DNA of 64,000 nt from Indioceanicola profundi (GCF_003568845.1 NZ_CP030127.1:1120038-1184037), one strand, 5' to 3'; positions 10,407-19,721 are shown, counted from the stretch's first letter. The notes: a model not told the origin generated them from the sequence alone. Translations and numbers: made by a program.

Positions 10407-10835
10407 ATGACGATTCATGCAAACCAGTCCCGCCCGCCGCATGCGACCTGGCGAGCAATCGGTGCATGCGCGACAGTGGTTCTCCTGCTGGTACAAAGCA
10501 ATGCCGCGATGTCCAAGCCGATGCGCGAGGTCATAATCATCGCGGATCAGGAATATGAGAATGCGGAAGGCTTCCGCCGGACTGTCCGTTTCAAGGACCT
10601 CGACCTTAACTCGCCTGACGGTATCCGCATGCTGAACAGGCGCGTTTGGGCAACCGCGCGCAGCGGCTGCAACCGTCTCTATCGGTCCGAAGGCACGATG
10701 AGTTCTTTCCATGAGCGTAATGCCTGTACCCGCATCGCCGTTGCGGACGCGAAGCCGCAGATCGAGCGGGTGACCCGGCTCGCCATGGCTGGGGACCCTG
10801 CTTCCACCCAGGTCGCTGTTGTCGGCAGCAGGTGA
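10407..10835 (+). CDS. UrcA family secreted protein
   Basis: This encodes 142 residues from an ATG preceded by gcgagga. A hydrophobic segment (residues ~14-33, ending SNAAMS) looks like a signal peptide. The core FKDLDLNSPDGIRMLNRRV, followed by a Cys about 14 residues later and a second Cys in NACTRIAV, matches the UrcA family pattern (YADLDL, arginine-rich helix, paired cysteines). The family's biochemical role is unknown; members are small periplasmic proteins common in alphaproteobacteria. It is transcribed away from the giant repeat protein and is followed by a strong hairpin, so it is probably monocistronic. Confidence 0.72.
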   Translation: MTIHANQSRPPHATWRAIGACATVVLLLVQSNAAMSKPMREVIIIADQEYENAEGFRRTVRFKDLDLNSPDGIRMLNRRVWATARSGCNRLYRSEGTMSSFHERNACTRIAVADAKPQIERVTRLAMAGDPASTQVAVVGSR

Positions 10836-11200
10836 TGCCCGGCTTTTCACGCCGTGAGCTGGATTGCACGGAATGCGGGCCGTGTCTCTAAATCAGGCGC
10901 AACGGGGGCTCCCTGACCGAGGCGAGCCCCCTAGACCGGTCGTTCCACTTTCGTAACAACTGAAACCCGGCGATTGCCGGACGTACATACGGCGAAAACA
11001 TAAGGCGTGCATGGTCCTCTGAAGCGCGACGTGAGCCGTCGCCGGAGGAGACATACGCTGCCGCGGAAAGCCATGGGTTCGGCCCCGCTCCCGGCGCCAG
11101 TTCCCGACGTCCGCTCCTGTCCGCCAGTCCGGGGGCGCTGCAACCCCCGCCGGACACTTTGAGACGACCGGATAGAACCCAGTTCCCAGGAGGAACCCCC
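10836..11200 (+). other. Intergenic region and leader of the homocysteine methyltransferase gene
   Basis: 365 bp hold a terminator-like hairpin at 10904-10931 and then a GC-rich leader. I checked for SAM, SAH and cobalamin riboswitch cores because the next gene is a methionine-cycle enzyme, and found none that matched. Confidence 0.4.
10904..10931 (+). terminator. Hairpin downstream of the urcA-like gene
   Basis: gggggctc (10904-10911) pairs with gagccccc (10924-10931). An inner cct/agg pairing extends the stem to about 11 bp with one bulge. No T-tract follows, so it may need Rho or act only as an RNA 3' end stabiliser. Confidence 0.45.
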
Positions 11201-12154
11201 ATGGCGAAGTACAGGAGCCGGCTTCCCCAGCTCGGCGACAAGCTTTTCCTTACGGATGCGGGCATCGAGACCACGCTGATCTTTCACGAGGGCTTTGATC
11301 TTCCCTACTTTGCAGCCTTCGACCTGCTCAACACCGGGCAGGGTCGCGAAGCGCTGCAGCGCTACTTCAGACAGCATGCTGGAATTGCGGTGCGGAACGG
11401 AGCCGGCTTTATCCTGGAAAGCGCGACTTGGCGGGCCAGCCCGGACTGGGGCCTCAAGCTTGGCTACACGCCGGAAAGGCTGGCGGAGATCAATCGGCAG
11501 GCGGTCAGGATGCTTATTGACCTCCGGCGCGAAATGGAAACGCCTGCCAGCCCCATGGTGGTCAGCGGCTGCGTCGGCCCGCGGGGCGACGGTTACGATC
11601 CCAAGGCCGTAATGACGGCGGAAGAGGCGGAGGCGTATCATGCCTTCCAGATCGGAATATTCGCTGACGCGAATGCCGATCAGGTCACGGCTATCACCAT
11701 GACCAATGTCGGTGAGGCTGTTGGAGTGACGCGGGCGGCACAGGCGGCCGGCATGCCCGTCGCCATCTCCTTCACGCTGGAAACGGACGGCCGGCTACCG
11801 ACCGGCCAGTCGCTGAAGGACGCGGTGGAGCAGGTCGATGCGGCGACCGGCGGCGCGCCGGTCTACTACATGATCAACTGCGCCCATCCCAGCCACTTCC
11901 AGGACGTGCTGGAGGCTGCTGCCTGGATGCGTCGGGTTCGCGGCCTTCGTGCCAATGCGTCCAAGCGAAGCCATGCCGAATTGGACTCGGCCCCTGACCT
12001 GGACGATGGCGACCCGGTGGAGCTGGGCGCCGATTATGCGCGCCTGCGTAGCGACTTTCCCTGGATCAATGTGCTGGGCGGCTGTTGCGGCACCGATCAC
12101 CGCCACATCGAGCGGATCTGCGGCGCCTGCGTGGAAGAAGCCCGGGTGGCGTGA
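11201..12154 (+). CDS. Homocysteine S-methyltransferase family protein
   Basis: This encodes 317 residues. The ATG at 11201 sits after a clear aggagga site (11188-11194), so a longer upstream frame is rejected. The N-terminus LTDAGIETTLIF is the family's opening strand of a TIM barrel. The zinc-binding cysteines are visible: Cys227 in INCAHP and Cys295-Cys296 in GGCCGTDHRHI. The enzyme transfers a methyl group from a donor such as S-methylmethionine, or possibly a betaine, to homocysteine to make methionine in the cytoplasm. The donor cannot be told from sequence. It stands alone between a hairpin and a convergent TonB receptor. The choline/betaine locus 13 kb away makes a betaine donor conceivable but unproven. 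Confidence 0.88.
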   Translation: MAKYRSRLPQLGDKLFLTDAGIETTLIFHEGFDLPYFAAFDLLNTGQGREALQRYFRQHAGIAVRNGAGFILESATWRASPDWGLKLGYTPERLAEINRQAVRMLIDLRREMETPASPMVVSGCVGPRGDGYDPKAVMTAEEAEAYHAFQIGIFADANADQVTAITMTNVGEAVGVTRAAQAAGMPVAISFTLETDGRLPTGQSLKDAVEQVDAATGGAPVYYMINCAHPSHFQDVLEAAAWMRRVRGLRANASKRSHAELDSAPDLDDGDPVELGADYARLRSDFPWINVLGGCCGTDHRHIERICGACVEEARVA

Positions 12155-12181
12155 CGGATTGGCAGGTGCCAGTACCCGCCC

Positions 12182-12210
12182 GCGGGCGGCTGGGTATTCC
12201 AGCCGCCCGC
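12182..12210. terminator. Convergent terminator hairpin
   Basis: A perfect 12-bp stem, gcgggcggctgg/ccagccgcccgc, with a 5-nt loop (gtatt) lies between the ends of the methyltransferase and the TonB receptor. It is symmetrical and can serve both strands. No long T-tract is present. Confidence 0.65.
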
Positions 12211-12225
12211 AAGGCCGGGTATCGG

Positions 12226-14568
12226 TCAGAAGCGGTAGGCCGCGCGCACGCCCCAGGTGCGCGGCGCGTCGTAGAAGGCCCGCGCCACGCCCGGGAAGCC
12301 CGGCACGGCCCCGGTCGATGCCGGCTGCTGTCCGCGGATATCGACGTTATTCTTCACGTCCTCATCCTCCACGTTGAGGACGAAGACTTCCACCGTCCAA
12401 TCCTCGGGCGATTCATAGCGCAGCGAAAGGTCGGTGCGGGTGTAATCGTCCTGGCGGTCGCTCGGCCGGTTGAAGTCCGTCAGATACATGGCGGTCTGGT
12501 ACTTGGACTGGATGCGCGGCACGATCTGGCCGCCATTGGGTAGCGTGAAATAATGCTCATAGACGGCGGTGATAGAGAATTCCGGCGCGAAGGGAAGTTT
12601 GTTGCCCTCGAGGTTCGTGACCCCGTTGGGATTTCCCGGCGTGAAGATATTGGTGTCGACAGTCAGGAACTCGTCATACTCGGCGTTCAGGTAGGCCGCG
12701 GCGATCTGCAGGCGGTCGGAGTCCGTGATCTGCCAGGAAGCCTCGCTTTCGATGCCGTAGATCGTGGCCTTGGTCGCGTTCTCGGTCACCAGCTGCTGGA
12801 TGCCGTTGTCGCCGATCACCGTGCGGGCGCGCAGGATGTCGCTGTAATCGGAATAGAAGGCCACATTGTTCAGGGTCATGGCCCCGTCCAGAAGAGTAAA
12901 CTTGGCGCCGACCTCATAGTTTGTCACGGTTTCCGGATCGGCGAAGGAGCCGCCATCCTGGATGACGCCGGATTTGAAGCCGGTGTTGGCCATGGCATAG
13001 AGCAGCACGTCGGGATTCAGATCGTGCTCGATACGGGCCATCCAGGTGAGCTTGGACCATTTCTTGTTGGCATCGTTCCGGGCCGTCACCACGCACAGGT
13101 TCGGAATTTCGCTGGTGGGAATGCCGATGACGTTGATGCCGCCCTGGGCCGGCGTAGAGTTGTTCTGGTTGCAGACATAGTTCCGGCCGCCGGTATCCTT
13201 CTTCCGGTCGCGGGTGTAGCGGAGACCGCCGGTCAGCCGCCATTCCTGCGTCACATGCCAAGTGTTCTGGGTGAAGAGGGCGTAGGAGGACAGGTCGCGG
13301 TCTGGCTGGATGAAGGTCTGGGCATCGCGCCGGTCGTTCGGGTCCAGCGCGCCGGGAACGGAGCCGGCATCGTCAAAGAAGTCGATATCGAACCGGATAT
13401 CGTTCTCCTCCTCATAGTAGAAGGCCCCGATCAGCCAGTCGACCACCTCGGCATCGATGGACTTCAACTGAATTTCATGCTGGAAGCTGTCGAACACGCC
13501 GCGCTGGAAGCGGCGCTCCTCCCCGAAGGACGGAGTTACCGGCGGGTTCGGCAGGGCGCGCAGGCTGGGGTGCAGGGCATAGCCGACATCGTTGTCGTTG
13601 ACGTTCTCCCGCGTCATGTGCGCGTAGCCGAACAGGTAGCTGAGGCCCACCCAGTCCGTCGGCTCGTAATCGGCCCGGAACCGGATGGAGTCATTGACCT
13701 GATCCAGGATGCCGGGGCTGTCGATGATGGCGGAGCGGAGATCATGGCCAGGGATGGGATCGACATTCACCGGCACGGTGCCGGCGCCCTGGTCGGAGAA
13801 GCGCTCACCCGCCAGATGCAGGGACAGATTTTCCATCGGCGTCCAGAGGACGCTGATGCGGGCGGAGTAGCGATCCGAGTTGTCGTACTTGTCCGCGCCC
13901 GGCGGCACCTGGGACCCCGGGGCGAAATCGATGAAGCCCTCCCGCTGCTCCATATAGCCGGCGGCGCGGATCGCCAGATTGTCCGTGATGGGCAGGTTCA
14001 GATGCCCCTTCATGCGGAAGAGATCGTAATTGCCGGCCGTGAGATCGATGGAGCCCGACTGATCGCTCGGATCGGGTTTGGCCGTGACGACATTGACCAC
14101 ACCGGCATTGGCGTTGCGCCCGAACAGGGTGCCCTGCGGGCCGCGCAGAACTTCCACCCGCTCCACATCGTACAGAAGGGCGGTGGCACCCTGCGGGCGG
14201 GGCGAGTAGACCCCGTCCACATGGAAGGCCACGGCGGGGTCGCCGACCTCCGACCGGTTGGTGGAGACTATGCCGCGGATCGCCACGTCCACCGCGGCCT
14301 GGTTGGAGCTCTGGCCGATCTGCAGGCCCGGCACCAGCGACACGATGCTGCGGAGATCGGTGACCTGCTGGCGGTCGAGGCCCTGCTGGCTGAAGGCGGT
14401 GACGGCGACCGGCGTGTCCTGGAGCGAGGCCGCGCGCTTCTCCGCCGTGACGATGATCTCCTCCATCATGGAGGGCGGACCCGGCGGGGCCGTCTGCGCC
14501 TGCGCGAGGCCGGCGAGGAGCGGCAGGGCGGTCGCGGCAAGCAGGCCGGTTCGGATATGCGTTCTCAT
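12226..14568 (-). CDS. TonB-dependent outer-membrane receptor
   Basis: This encodes 780 residues. A signal peptide (residues 1-24, ending LAQAQ) is followed by a TonB box-like EEIIVTAEKR at ~36-45. A plug domain (to ~155) contains VERVEVLRGPQGTLFGRNA. A 22-strand-type barrel ends in an aromatic residue (AAYRF). It would import a ligand across the outer membrane using TonB energy. It lies just downstream of, and in the same direction as, a LacI regulator and a GH1 glucosidase, so an oligosaccharide ligand is more likely than a siderophore. The 224-bp gap before it suggests its own promoter. No copy of the locus's LacI palindrome was found there. Confidence 0.92.
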   Translation of the reverse strand: MRTHIRTGLLAATALPLLAGLAQAQTAPPGPPSMMEEIIVTAEKRAASLQDTPVAVTAFSQQGLDRQQVTDLRSIVSLVPGLQIGQSSNQAAVDVAIRGIVSTNRSEVGDPAVAFHVDGVYSPRPQGATALLYDVERVEVLRGPQGTLFGRNANAGVVNVVTAKPDPSDQSGSIDLTAGNYDLFRMKGHLNLPITDNLAIRAAGYMEQREGFIDFAPGSQVPPGADKYDNSDRYSARISVLWTPMENLSLHLAGERFSDQGAGTVPVNVDPIPGHDLRSAIIDSPGILDQVNDSIRFRADYEPTDWVGLSYLFGYAHMTRENVNDNDVGYALHPSLRALPNPPVTPSFGEERRFQRGVFDSFQHEIQLKSIDAEVVDWLIGAFYYEEENDIRFDIDFFDDAGSVPGALDPNDRRDAQTFIQPDRDLSSYALFTQNTWHVTQEWRLTGGLRYTRDRKKDTGGRNYVCNQNNSTPAQGGINVIGIPTSEIPNLCVVTARNDANKKWSKLTWMARIEHDLNPDVLLYAMANTGFKSGVIQDGGSFADPETVTNYEVGAKFTLLDGAMTLNNVAFYSDYSDILRARTVIGDNGIQQLVTENATKATIYGIESEASWQITDSDRLQIAAAYLNAEYDEFLTVDTNIFTPGNPNGVTNLEGNKLPFAPEFSITAVYEHYFTLPNGGQIVPRIQSKYQTAMYLTDFNRPSDRQDDYTRTDLSLRYESPEDWTVEVFVLNVEDEDVKNNVDIRGQQPASTGAVPGFPGVARAFYDAPRTWGVRAAYRF

Positions 14569-14792
14569 TTGTTTCCTCCCTCTTTATTCGGTTCCTGCGG
14601 ACATGCCGCGGGCCTTGCTGCGCGCCGGCGGGCCCGCAGATGTCGTAAAGCTGACCGCAGAGCGGCGTTCGGCGCCGGCTGGCGCCGACCCGTTGCCTTG
14701 CGTGCTATGCGCTTGGAGCCCTGGGACCGATATCCGGCCGCGGAGCCATTGGCGCCCCACCTCCAGGGCGCGGTTCGGTCAGGTGGTCACTG

Positions 14793-15926
14793 TCATCCGG
14801 TACCCTCCCCCTTGGTCCCGCCGTCGGCGCCGGGGGCAGCCGCAGAGGGAGCGGTGGCTGCGGCGAAGCTGGCCTTCGCCGCGGCCTGGGCCCTGAGGTC
14901 CAGGCGGAACTGTTGCAGATCCTCGATGCGCTGATAGGGCAGCACCGTCTGCAGCTCGGCTGCCGGGGTGCCCTTCAGTTGTGCAAGCAGGTGATGGGCC
15001 AGCACCTCGCCGTCCCGGCGCTGCGGCTGGTAGTAGTAGGTGACGCCGCGCTCCACCGGCATGCGGAAGGGCATGCCGCCGAAGCCGACGATGCGCAGCC
15101 CGTCGCGGCCGGGGTCGATGCCGCGTTCCAGCGCCGCCTCCATGGCGCCGAACATGGAAAGCTGGTTGGCGCAGACGATGGCCGTCACCGAACCGTCCCG
15201 CGCCAGCAGCTCGCCCACCGCACCCTGGCTGGCCCAGACCGACAGGTCGGAGCCGATCAGCAGCGACTTGTCCCAGGGAAGCCCGGCCTCCGCCAAGGCG
15301 CGCTGGTAGCCGCGCAGGCGCAGCCCGGTATAGGTCAGGCCGCCGGCAGGGTTGTAGAGCGCGATGCGCTTGTGCCCCTCCGCCGCCAGCCGGGTCACGG
15401 CGTCGAACACCCCGCCTTCGTCGTCATGGTCGACATAGGCGTGCGGCGTCTGCAGCTCGGTGCGGCCGAAGCTGACGAAGGGGAACTTGAACTCCAGGCA
15501 GAAGCGCACCCGGTCGTCCAGCGGCGTCGTGCGGGAGAAGACCAGCGCGTCGGCCAGGCGCTGCTGGAACACCCGGCGCACCGGGTCGAGCGGCGTCTGC
15601 CCCGCCGTCTGGGCCAGGACGATGAGGTTGTACATCTCCCCCTCCAGCCCGGCGGAGAGGCTTTCCACCTGGGCCAGGAAGCCGGCGTCGCCGTAATCGG
15701 CCACTTCGGGGGCGAAGAAGATCGAGCAGACCTTCATGGTGCGGCCGGTGCGCAGATAGACCCCGCCGGCATCGGGCAGATAGCCCAGCTCGGCCGCCGC
15801 CTCCTTCACCCGCTGCACCGTGTCCGGCTTGACCTCAGGCCCGTCCTTCAGCGCCCGGGACACTGTCGTCACCGACAGGCCGAGATGCTCCGCCAAGGTC
15901 TTGAGGTTGATCCGTTGCATGTGCAT
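14793..15926 (-). CDS. LacI family transcriptional regulator of the sugar locus
   Basis: About 377 residues from ATG 15926 (ATG 15920 is also possible). A longer TTG-started frame abuts the preceding stop but adds only unconserved sequence. The N-terminal LacI helix-turn-helix is classic (LKTLAEHLGLSVTTVSRAL) with a YLP hinge helix. A periplasmic-binding-type effector domain follows to residue ~345, then an Ala-rich tail. It sits 51 bp after the GH1 gene, apparently in one operon. It probably represses the glucosidase and divergent ABC operon through the two CGTAACGTTACG-type palindromes at 17374 and 17474. The inducer is likely a sugar, unidentified. Confidence 0.9.
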   Translation of the reverse strand: MHMQRINLKTLAEHLGLSVTTVSRALKDGPEVKPDTVQRVKEAAAELGYLPDAGGVYLRTGRTMKVCSIFFAPEVADYGDAGFLAQVESLSAGLEGEMYNLIVLAQTAGQTPLDPVRRVFQQRLADALVFSRTTPLDDRVRFCLEFKFPFVSFGRTELQTPHAYVDHDDEGGVFDAVTRLAAEGHKRIALYNPAGGLTYTGLRLRGYQRALAEAGLPWDKSLLIGSDLSVWASQGAVGELLARDGSVTAIVCANQLSMFGAMEAALERGIDPGRDGLRIVGFGGMPFRMPVERGVTYYYQPQRRDGEVLAHHLLAQLKGTPAAELQTVLPYQRIEDLQQFRLDLRAQAAAKASFAAATAPSAAAPGADGGTKGEGTG

Positions 15927-15977
15927 GGGAGGGGCCGCCTTCACATCTCCAGTCAGGACCCGGCAGTAAACCGGCAA

Positions 15978-17312
15978 TCAGCCCGAGGGCAAGGCGTTGT
16001 TGGCGATGACCTGCTGCATGAAGCGGTAGGAGGCCTTGGGCGTGCGCTTCTGGGTCTGGAAATCCACATGGACCAACCCGAAGCGCTTGGCATAGCCGCG
16101 CGCCCACTCGAAATTGTCCAGCAGCGACCAGGGCATGAAGCTCCTCACATCGGCGCCGGCCGCGATGGCCCGTCCCATGCCGGTCAGGTAGTCGCGGTAA
16201 TAGGCGATGCGGTCCTGGTCGTCCACGCGGCCGTCCGGGCCGGCGACATCGATGAAGGCGCCGCCATTCTCCGTCACATGGACCGGCGGGTTGCCGTATT
16301 CGTCCTTGAGGATCATCAGCACTTCGCGGAAGGCATCGCCGTCGATGGCCCAGCCCATTTCCGTCCGGCGCATGTATTTTGGCGGCTCGGCGAAGCGGAA
16401 CGGCCAGGAGGCCGGTTCTTCGCTGGGCAGCAGATATGTCGGGAAATAATGGTTCACGCCCAGGAAATCGACCGGCCGGTTGATCTCCTCCATATCGCCG
16501 GGGCGGATATGTTCGGCCATGCGGTCGAGCACGGAATCCGGGTAGCGGCCTTTGTAGACCGGATCGAGGAAGACGCCGTTCCACTTGTCCTCGTAAAGCC
16601 GGATCAGGTGGGCGTCGCGCTCCTGGAACTGCGGCAGGGTCCGACCCTTGTGGACAGGCAGCACAAAGCCGATGCCCTTGCCGGGGCTGAGGTCGCGCAG
16701 CACGGCCACCGCCCTGCCATGGGAGAGGTTGATGTGGTGGGCGGCGCGGGCGGCCGCGCGGGGATCGGTCAGGCCGGGGGCGTGCCGCCCCTCCTCATGC
16801 CCGACCCAGGCGGACACGCTGGGCTCGTTGAAGGTCACCCAGTTCTCCACCCGGTCGGCAAGCCGGCCGGCCATCAGCGCCGCATAGTCGGCGAACCAGC
16901 CGGCACTGTCGCGGTTGGTCCAACCGCCACGATCCTGCAAGGCCTGCGGCAGATCCCAATGGTACAGGCAGGGCCAGGGCTTCAGCCCCCGCTCCAGCAT
17001 CCCGTCCACGAGCCGGTCGTAGAAGTCCAGCCCCTTGGGATTGGTGGCGCCCACCCCCTCCGGCAGGACCCGGCCCCACATGATGGAGAAGCGGTAGATC
17101 CTGGCGCCCAGACCCGCGATCAGGTCCAGGTCCTCCGCCCAGCGGTGATAGTGGTCGCAGGCGACCCGGCCGGTGTCGCCATTGGCGACCTTTCCCGGCG
17201 CGGCGCAGTAGGTGTCCCAGATGCTAGCGCCGCGGCCATCATCGTCCGCCCCACCCTCGATCTGGAAGCTGGAGGTGGAAACCCCCCACTGGAAGCCATC
17301 CGGAAACCGCAT
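15978..17312 (-). CDS. Glycoside hydrolase family 1 beta-glucosidase
   Basis: 444 residues from ATG 17312, which follows gagaaggg. The upstream 61 codons in the same frame overlap the operator region and are not GH1-like. The start FPDGFQWGVSTSSFQIEG is the GH1 signature. The acid/base is Glu163 in TFNEP and the nucleophile Glu348 in VTENG. GVNHYF and DNFEW motifs are also present. No signal peptide is seen, so it acts in the cytoplasm on imported beta-glucosides such as cellobiose, releasing glucose. It is the first gene of a leftward operon with the LacI gene and is divergent from the ABC sugar transporter. Confidence 0.93.
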   Translation of the reverse strand: MRFPDGFQWGVSTSSFQIEGGADDDGRGASIWDTYCAAPGKVANGDTGRVACDHYHRWAEDLDLIAGLGARIYRFSIMWGRVLPEGVGATNPKGLDFYDRLVDGMLERGLKPWPCLYHWDLPQALQDRGGWTNRDSAGWFADYAALMAGRLADRVENWVTFNEPSVSAWVGHEEGRHAPGLTDPRAAARAAHHINLSHGRAVAVLRDLSPGKGIGFVLPVHKGRTLPQFQERDAHLIRLYEDKWNGVFLDPVYKGRYPDSVLDRMAEHIRPGDMEEINRPVDFLGVNHYFPTYLLPSEEPASWPFRFAEPPKYMRRTEMGWAIDGDAFREVLMILKDEYGNPPVHVTENGGAFIDVAGPDGRVDDQDRIAYYRDYLTGMGRAIAAGADVRSFMPWSLLDNFEWARGYAKRFGLVHVDFQTQKRTPKASYRFMQQVIANNALPSG

Positions 17313-17373
17313 CGCCCTTCTCACCCCCGCAAGGCACAGCCGATGCCCCCATCCGGAGCACCGATGCCAAAAC

Positions 17374-17385
17374 CGTAACGTTACG
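17374..17385. promoter_or_regulatory. LacI-type operator 1
   Basis: A perfect 12-bp palindrome, cgtaacgttacg, lies 62 bp upstream of the GH1 start. The central CG step and length are typical of LacI-family sites. A near copy occurs exactly 100 bp away. The cognate regulator is presumably the adjacent LacI protein. Confidence 0.75.
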
Positions 17386-17473
17386 ATTTCTGCCTGTCGA
17401 GAGGTTTCTTTCGGAGATATCCGGCTGAATGCTGGTTGACAGCAATCGAGGAGGGCACATACTGGCTGCGAAT

Positions 17474-17485
17474 CGTAACGTTTCG
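17474..17485. promoter_or_regulatory. LacI-type operator 2
   Basis: cgtaacgtttcg, flanked by aat and gatt as at operator 1, differs from the first site at one position. It lies 14 bp before the ATG of the sugar-binding protein, so repressor bound here would block transcription or its initiation directly. Confidence 0.72.
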
Positions 17486-17499
17486 GATTGTGCACCGCA

Positions 17500-18768
17500 A
17501 TGTACGCCCCGACCCTTCATCGGCGTCTCCGCGCAATTTCAGGGATGACAGCGCTGATTTGCTGCCTCCATGGGATTGCTGCAGCGCAACCGTCTGCGGA
17601 GCGGCCGCGGGTGGAGGTGATGCACTGGCTGACATCCGGCGGCGAATCCGCGGCCCTGGAAGTAGTCCGCGATGCCTTCACCGCCCGGGGCGGCGATTGG
17701 CGGGATGCGCCGGTCCCCGGCGGCTCGGCCGCCCGCTCCGCCGCCATCAACCGGATCCTGGGCGGCAAGCCGCCGGGCGTCTTCCTGTTCTCGCTGGGCT
17801 CCCAGCTTGACGAGTTGGCGGGGGAGGAGCTGGTGGCGCCGGTTCCAGGCGATGTGGCGGAATGGGAATCCGCCCTGCCCCCGATCATCGCCAAGGCGTC
17901 CCGCCACGACGGGCGGTTCGTGGCAGCACCCATGAACATCCACGGCGAGAACTGGATGTTCTACAACGCGGCCGTCCTGCGCAACGCCGGCGTGGAGGTG
18001 CCGCGCACCTGGCCGGAGTTCCTGGCCGCGGCGGAAAGGCTGAAAGCCATGGGAAAAATCCCCATCGCCCTGGGCGGCCAGCCCTGGCAGGAGCGGATCC
18101 TGTTCAACGCCGTGCTGCTCGGCATCGGCGGGCGCGACTTCTATACGCGCATCTACGGCCAGCTCGACCGTGAGGCGATGCGATCCGAAACGATGCTGGA
18201 AATCTTCCGCACCGTGGCGAAACTGCGCGACCATGTGGACGAGGGCAGCCCCGGCCGGCGCTGGAACCAGGCGACCTCGATGCTGATGCGCGGGGAGGCG
18301 GCGTTCCAGTTCATGGGCGACTGGGCCAAGGGCGACATCACCGCCGCCGGCTTCCAGCCGGGGGAGGAGATCGGCTGCGCCTTCGCCCCGGCGGAGGAGC
18401 TGGCCTATATCATGGTGGTGGATGCCTGGGCCTTCACGCGGAGCCGCGATCCCGCCGTCGATGCCGGACAGCGCCTGTTCGTGGAGGTCGCCATGGACAA
18501 GCAGGTGCAGGCGGAGCTGAACCGGCGCAAGGGCTCCATCCCCGTGCGCGCCGACATTCCGGTGGAGGGGTTCGATCCCTGCTCCCGCCATGCGATGGAG
18601 GTGATCCGCGACCCGGCCACCCATCTGGTCAGCACCGGCCTGTTCGGGCTTCCGGGCGGTGTCTCCGGGGCCATCGATGATGCCATCTCGCACTTCTGGA
18701 ACGACCGCCGCCTGACGCCCGAGGAGGGCCAGGCCCTGTTCGAGAGCACCGTTCTGGCCTTCAACTGA
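17500..18768 (+). CDS. Sugar ABC transporter substrate-binding protein (Gts/glucose type)
   Basis: 422 residues from ATG 17500; a TTG at 17488 is an alternative. The N-terminus has a basic stretch and the hydrophobic run GMTALICCLHGIAAAQ, a likely Sec signal peptide. The mature start VEVMHWLTSGGESAALEVV is very like glucose-binding proteins of the GtsA type (LHWWTSGGE). Later motifs (NIHGENWMFYN, ALGGQPWQ) fit the family 1 sugar-binding fold. It captures a mono- or disaccharide in the periplasm for the two permeases and ATPase downstream. It is the first gene of a five-gene operon, with LacI operator 2 immediately upstream. Confidence 0.9.
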   Translation: MYAPTLHRRLRAISGMTALICCLHGIAAAQPSAERPRVEVMHWLTSGGESAALEVVRDAFTARGGDWRDAPVPGGSAARSAAINRILGGKPPGVFLFSLGSQLDELAGEELVAPVPGDVAEWESALPPIIAKASRHDGRFVAAPMNIHGENWMFYNAAVLRNAGVEVPRTWPEFLAAAERLKAMGKIPIALGGQPWQERILFNAVLLGIGGRDFYTRIYGQLDREAMRSETMLEIFRTVAKLRDHVDEGSPGRRWNQATSMLMRGEAAFQFMGDWAKGDITAAGFQPGEEIGCAFAPAEELAYIMVVDAWAFTRSRDPAVDAGQRLFVEVAMDKQVQAELNRRKGSIPVRADIPVEGFDPCSRHAMEVIRDPATHLVSTGLFGLPGGVSGAIDDAISHFWNDRRLTPEEGQALFESTVLAFN

Positions 18769-18824
18769 ACTCTTACCCACAACCAACAGGCCGGCGAACG
18801 GCCGACGCATGCAGGGAGGAAGAT

Positions 18825-19721
18825 ATGGGACACCCAAATGCGCCGCGATGGCGCCTGCCCCGCGGCGCGGCGCCGGCGCTGGCCCTGGTGCCCGCCACGG
18901 CCATCACCTTCGTCTGCTTCTACCTGTTCATCGGCTGGACCTTCGCCATCTCGCTCACCGGGTCGCGGCTGCTGCCGTCCTGGGACTTCGTGGGGCTGGA
19001 GCAGTACCGCCGCCTGTTCGCCAGCACCCGCTGGTGGGTGGCGATGGAGAACCTGGTGGTCTATGGCGGGCTGTTCGTCGGCGGCTGCATCCTGCTGGGC
19101 TATCTGCTGGCGATCCTGATCGACCGCGGCGTCCGGGCGGAAGGCGTGTTCCGCACCGTCTTCATGCTGCCGCTGTCCATGTCCTTCATCGTCACCGGCA
19201 TCATCTGGCAATGGATGCTGAACCCCGGTCTCGGCATCCAGCAGGCGGTGCGCGGGCTGGGCTGGGAGGAGTTCGCCTTCAACTGGCTGGTCCGGGCCGA
19301 CCGCTCCATCTACACCGTGGCCATCGCCGGCATCTGGCAGCAGGTCGGCCTCAGCATGGCCCTGTTCCTGGCCGGGCTGCGCGGCATCGATCCCAACATC
19401 TGGAAGGCCACGCGGGTCGACGGCATTCCGACCTGGCGGGTCTATTGGGACATCATCACCCCGATGCTGCGCGCCACCTTCTTCACCACCACCATCCTGC
19501 TCTTCTCCCTGGCGGTGAAGTCCTTCGATCTGGTGGTGGCCCTGACCGGCGGCGGGCCGGGCTTCTCCTCCGACCTGCCGGCGCGCTTCGTGATGGAGCA
19601 CATCCTGACCAGGCAGGAGCTGGGGCTGGGCGCTGCCGGCGCCTTCATGATGCTGTGCACCATCGCGGCCGCCGTCGCTCCCTATCTCTATCTCCAGATC
19701 CGGCAGGGGAGGAACGCATGA
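18825..19721 (+). CDS. Sugar ABC transporter permease (MalF/GtsB type)
   Basis: 298 residues from an ATG after agggaggaag. Six hydrophobic segments are visible, beginning with ALALVPATAITFVCFYLFIG. The EAA-like cytoplasmic loop that contacts the ATPase reads IWKATRVDGIPTWRVYW near residues 193-209. It forms half of the membrane channel. The stop codon overlaps the next gene's ATG (ATGA), so the two permeases are translationally coupled and made together. Confidence 0.93.
   Translation: MGHPNAPRWRLPRGAAPALALVPATAITFVCFYLFIGWTFAISLTGSRLLPSWDFVGLEQYRRLFASTRWWVAMENLVVYGGLFVGGCILLGYLLAILIDRGVRAEGVFRTVFMLPLSMSFIVTGIIWQWMLNPGLGIQQAVRGLGWEEFAFNWLVRADRSIYTVAIAGIWQQVGLSMALFLAGLRGIDPNIWKATRVDGIPTWRVYWDIITPMLRATFFTTTILLFSLAVKSFDLVVALTGGGPGFSSDLPARFVMEHILTRQELGLGAAGAFMMLCTIAAAVAPYLYLQIRQGRNA

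Noticed and set aside
10870..11200. Possible riboswitch before the homocysteine methyltransferase gene
   Set aside because: The leader is structured but I could not match the conserved cores of SAM, SAH or cobalamin riboswitches. A covariance-model search would settle it.
14569..14792. Third LacI operator before the TonB receptor
   Set aside because: No sequence close to CGTAACGTTACG is present in this gap.
12553..14934. 793-codon open frame on the plus strand
   Set aside because: It is antisense to the well-supported TonB receptor; composition (His/Gly/Arg-rich, no domains) is typical of a high-GC shadow.
14913..17378. 821-codon plus-strand frame
   Set aside because: Antisense to the LacI and GH1 genes, which have clear motifs; no recognisable domain in the plus-strand translation.
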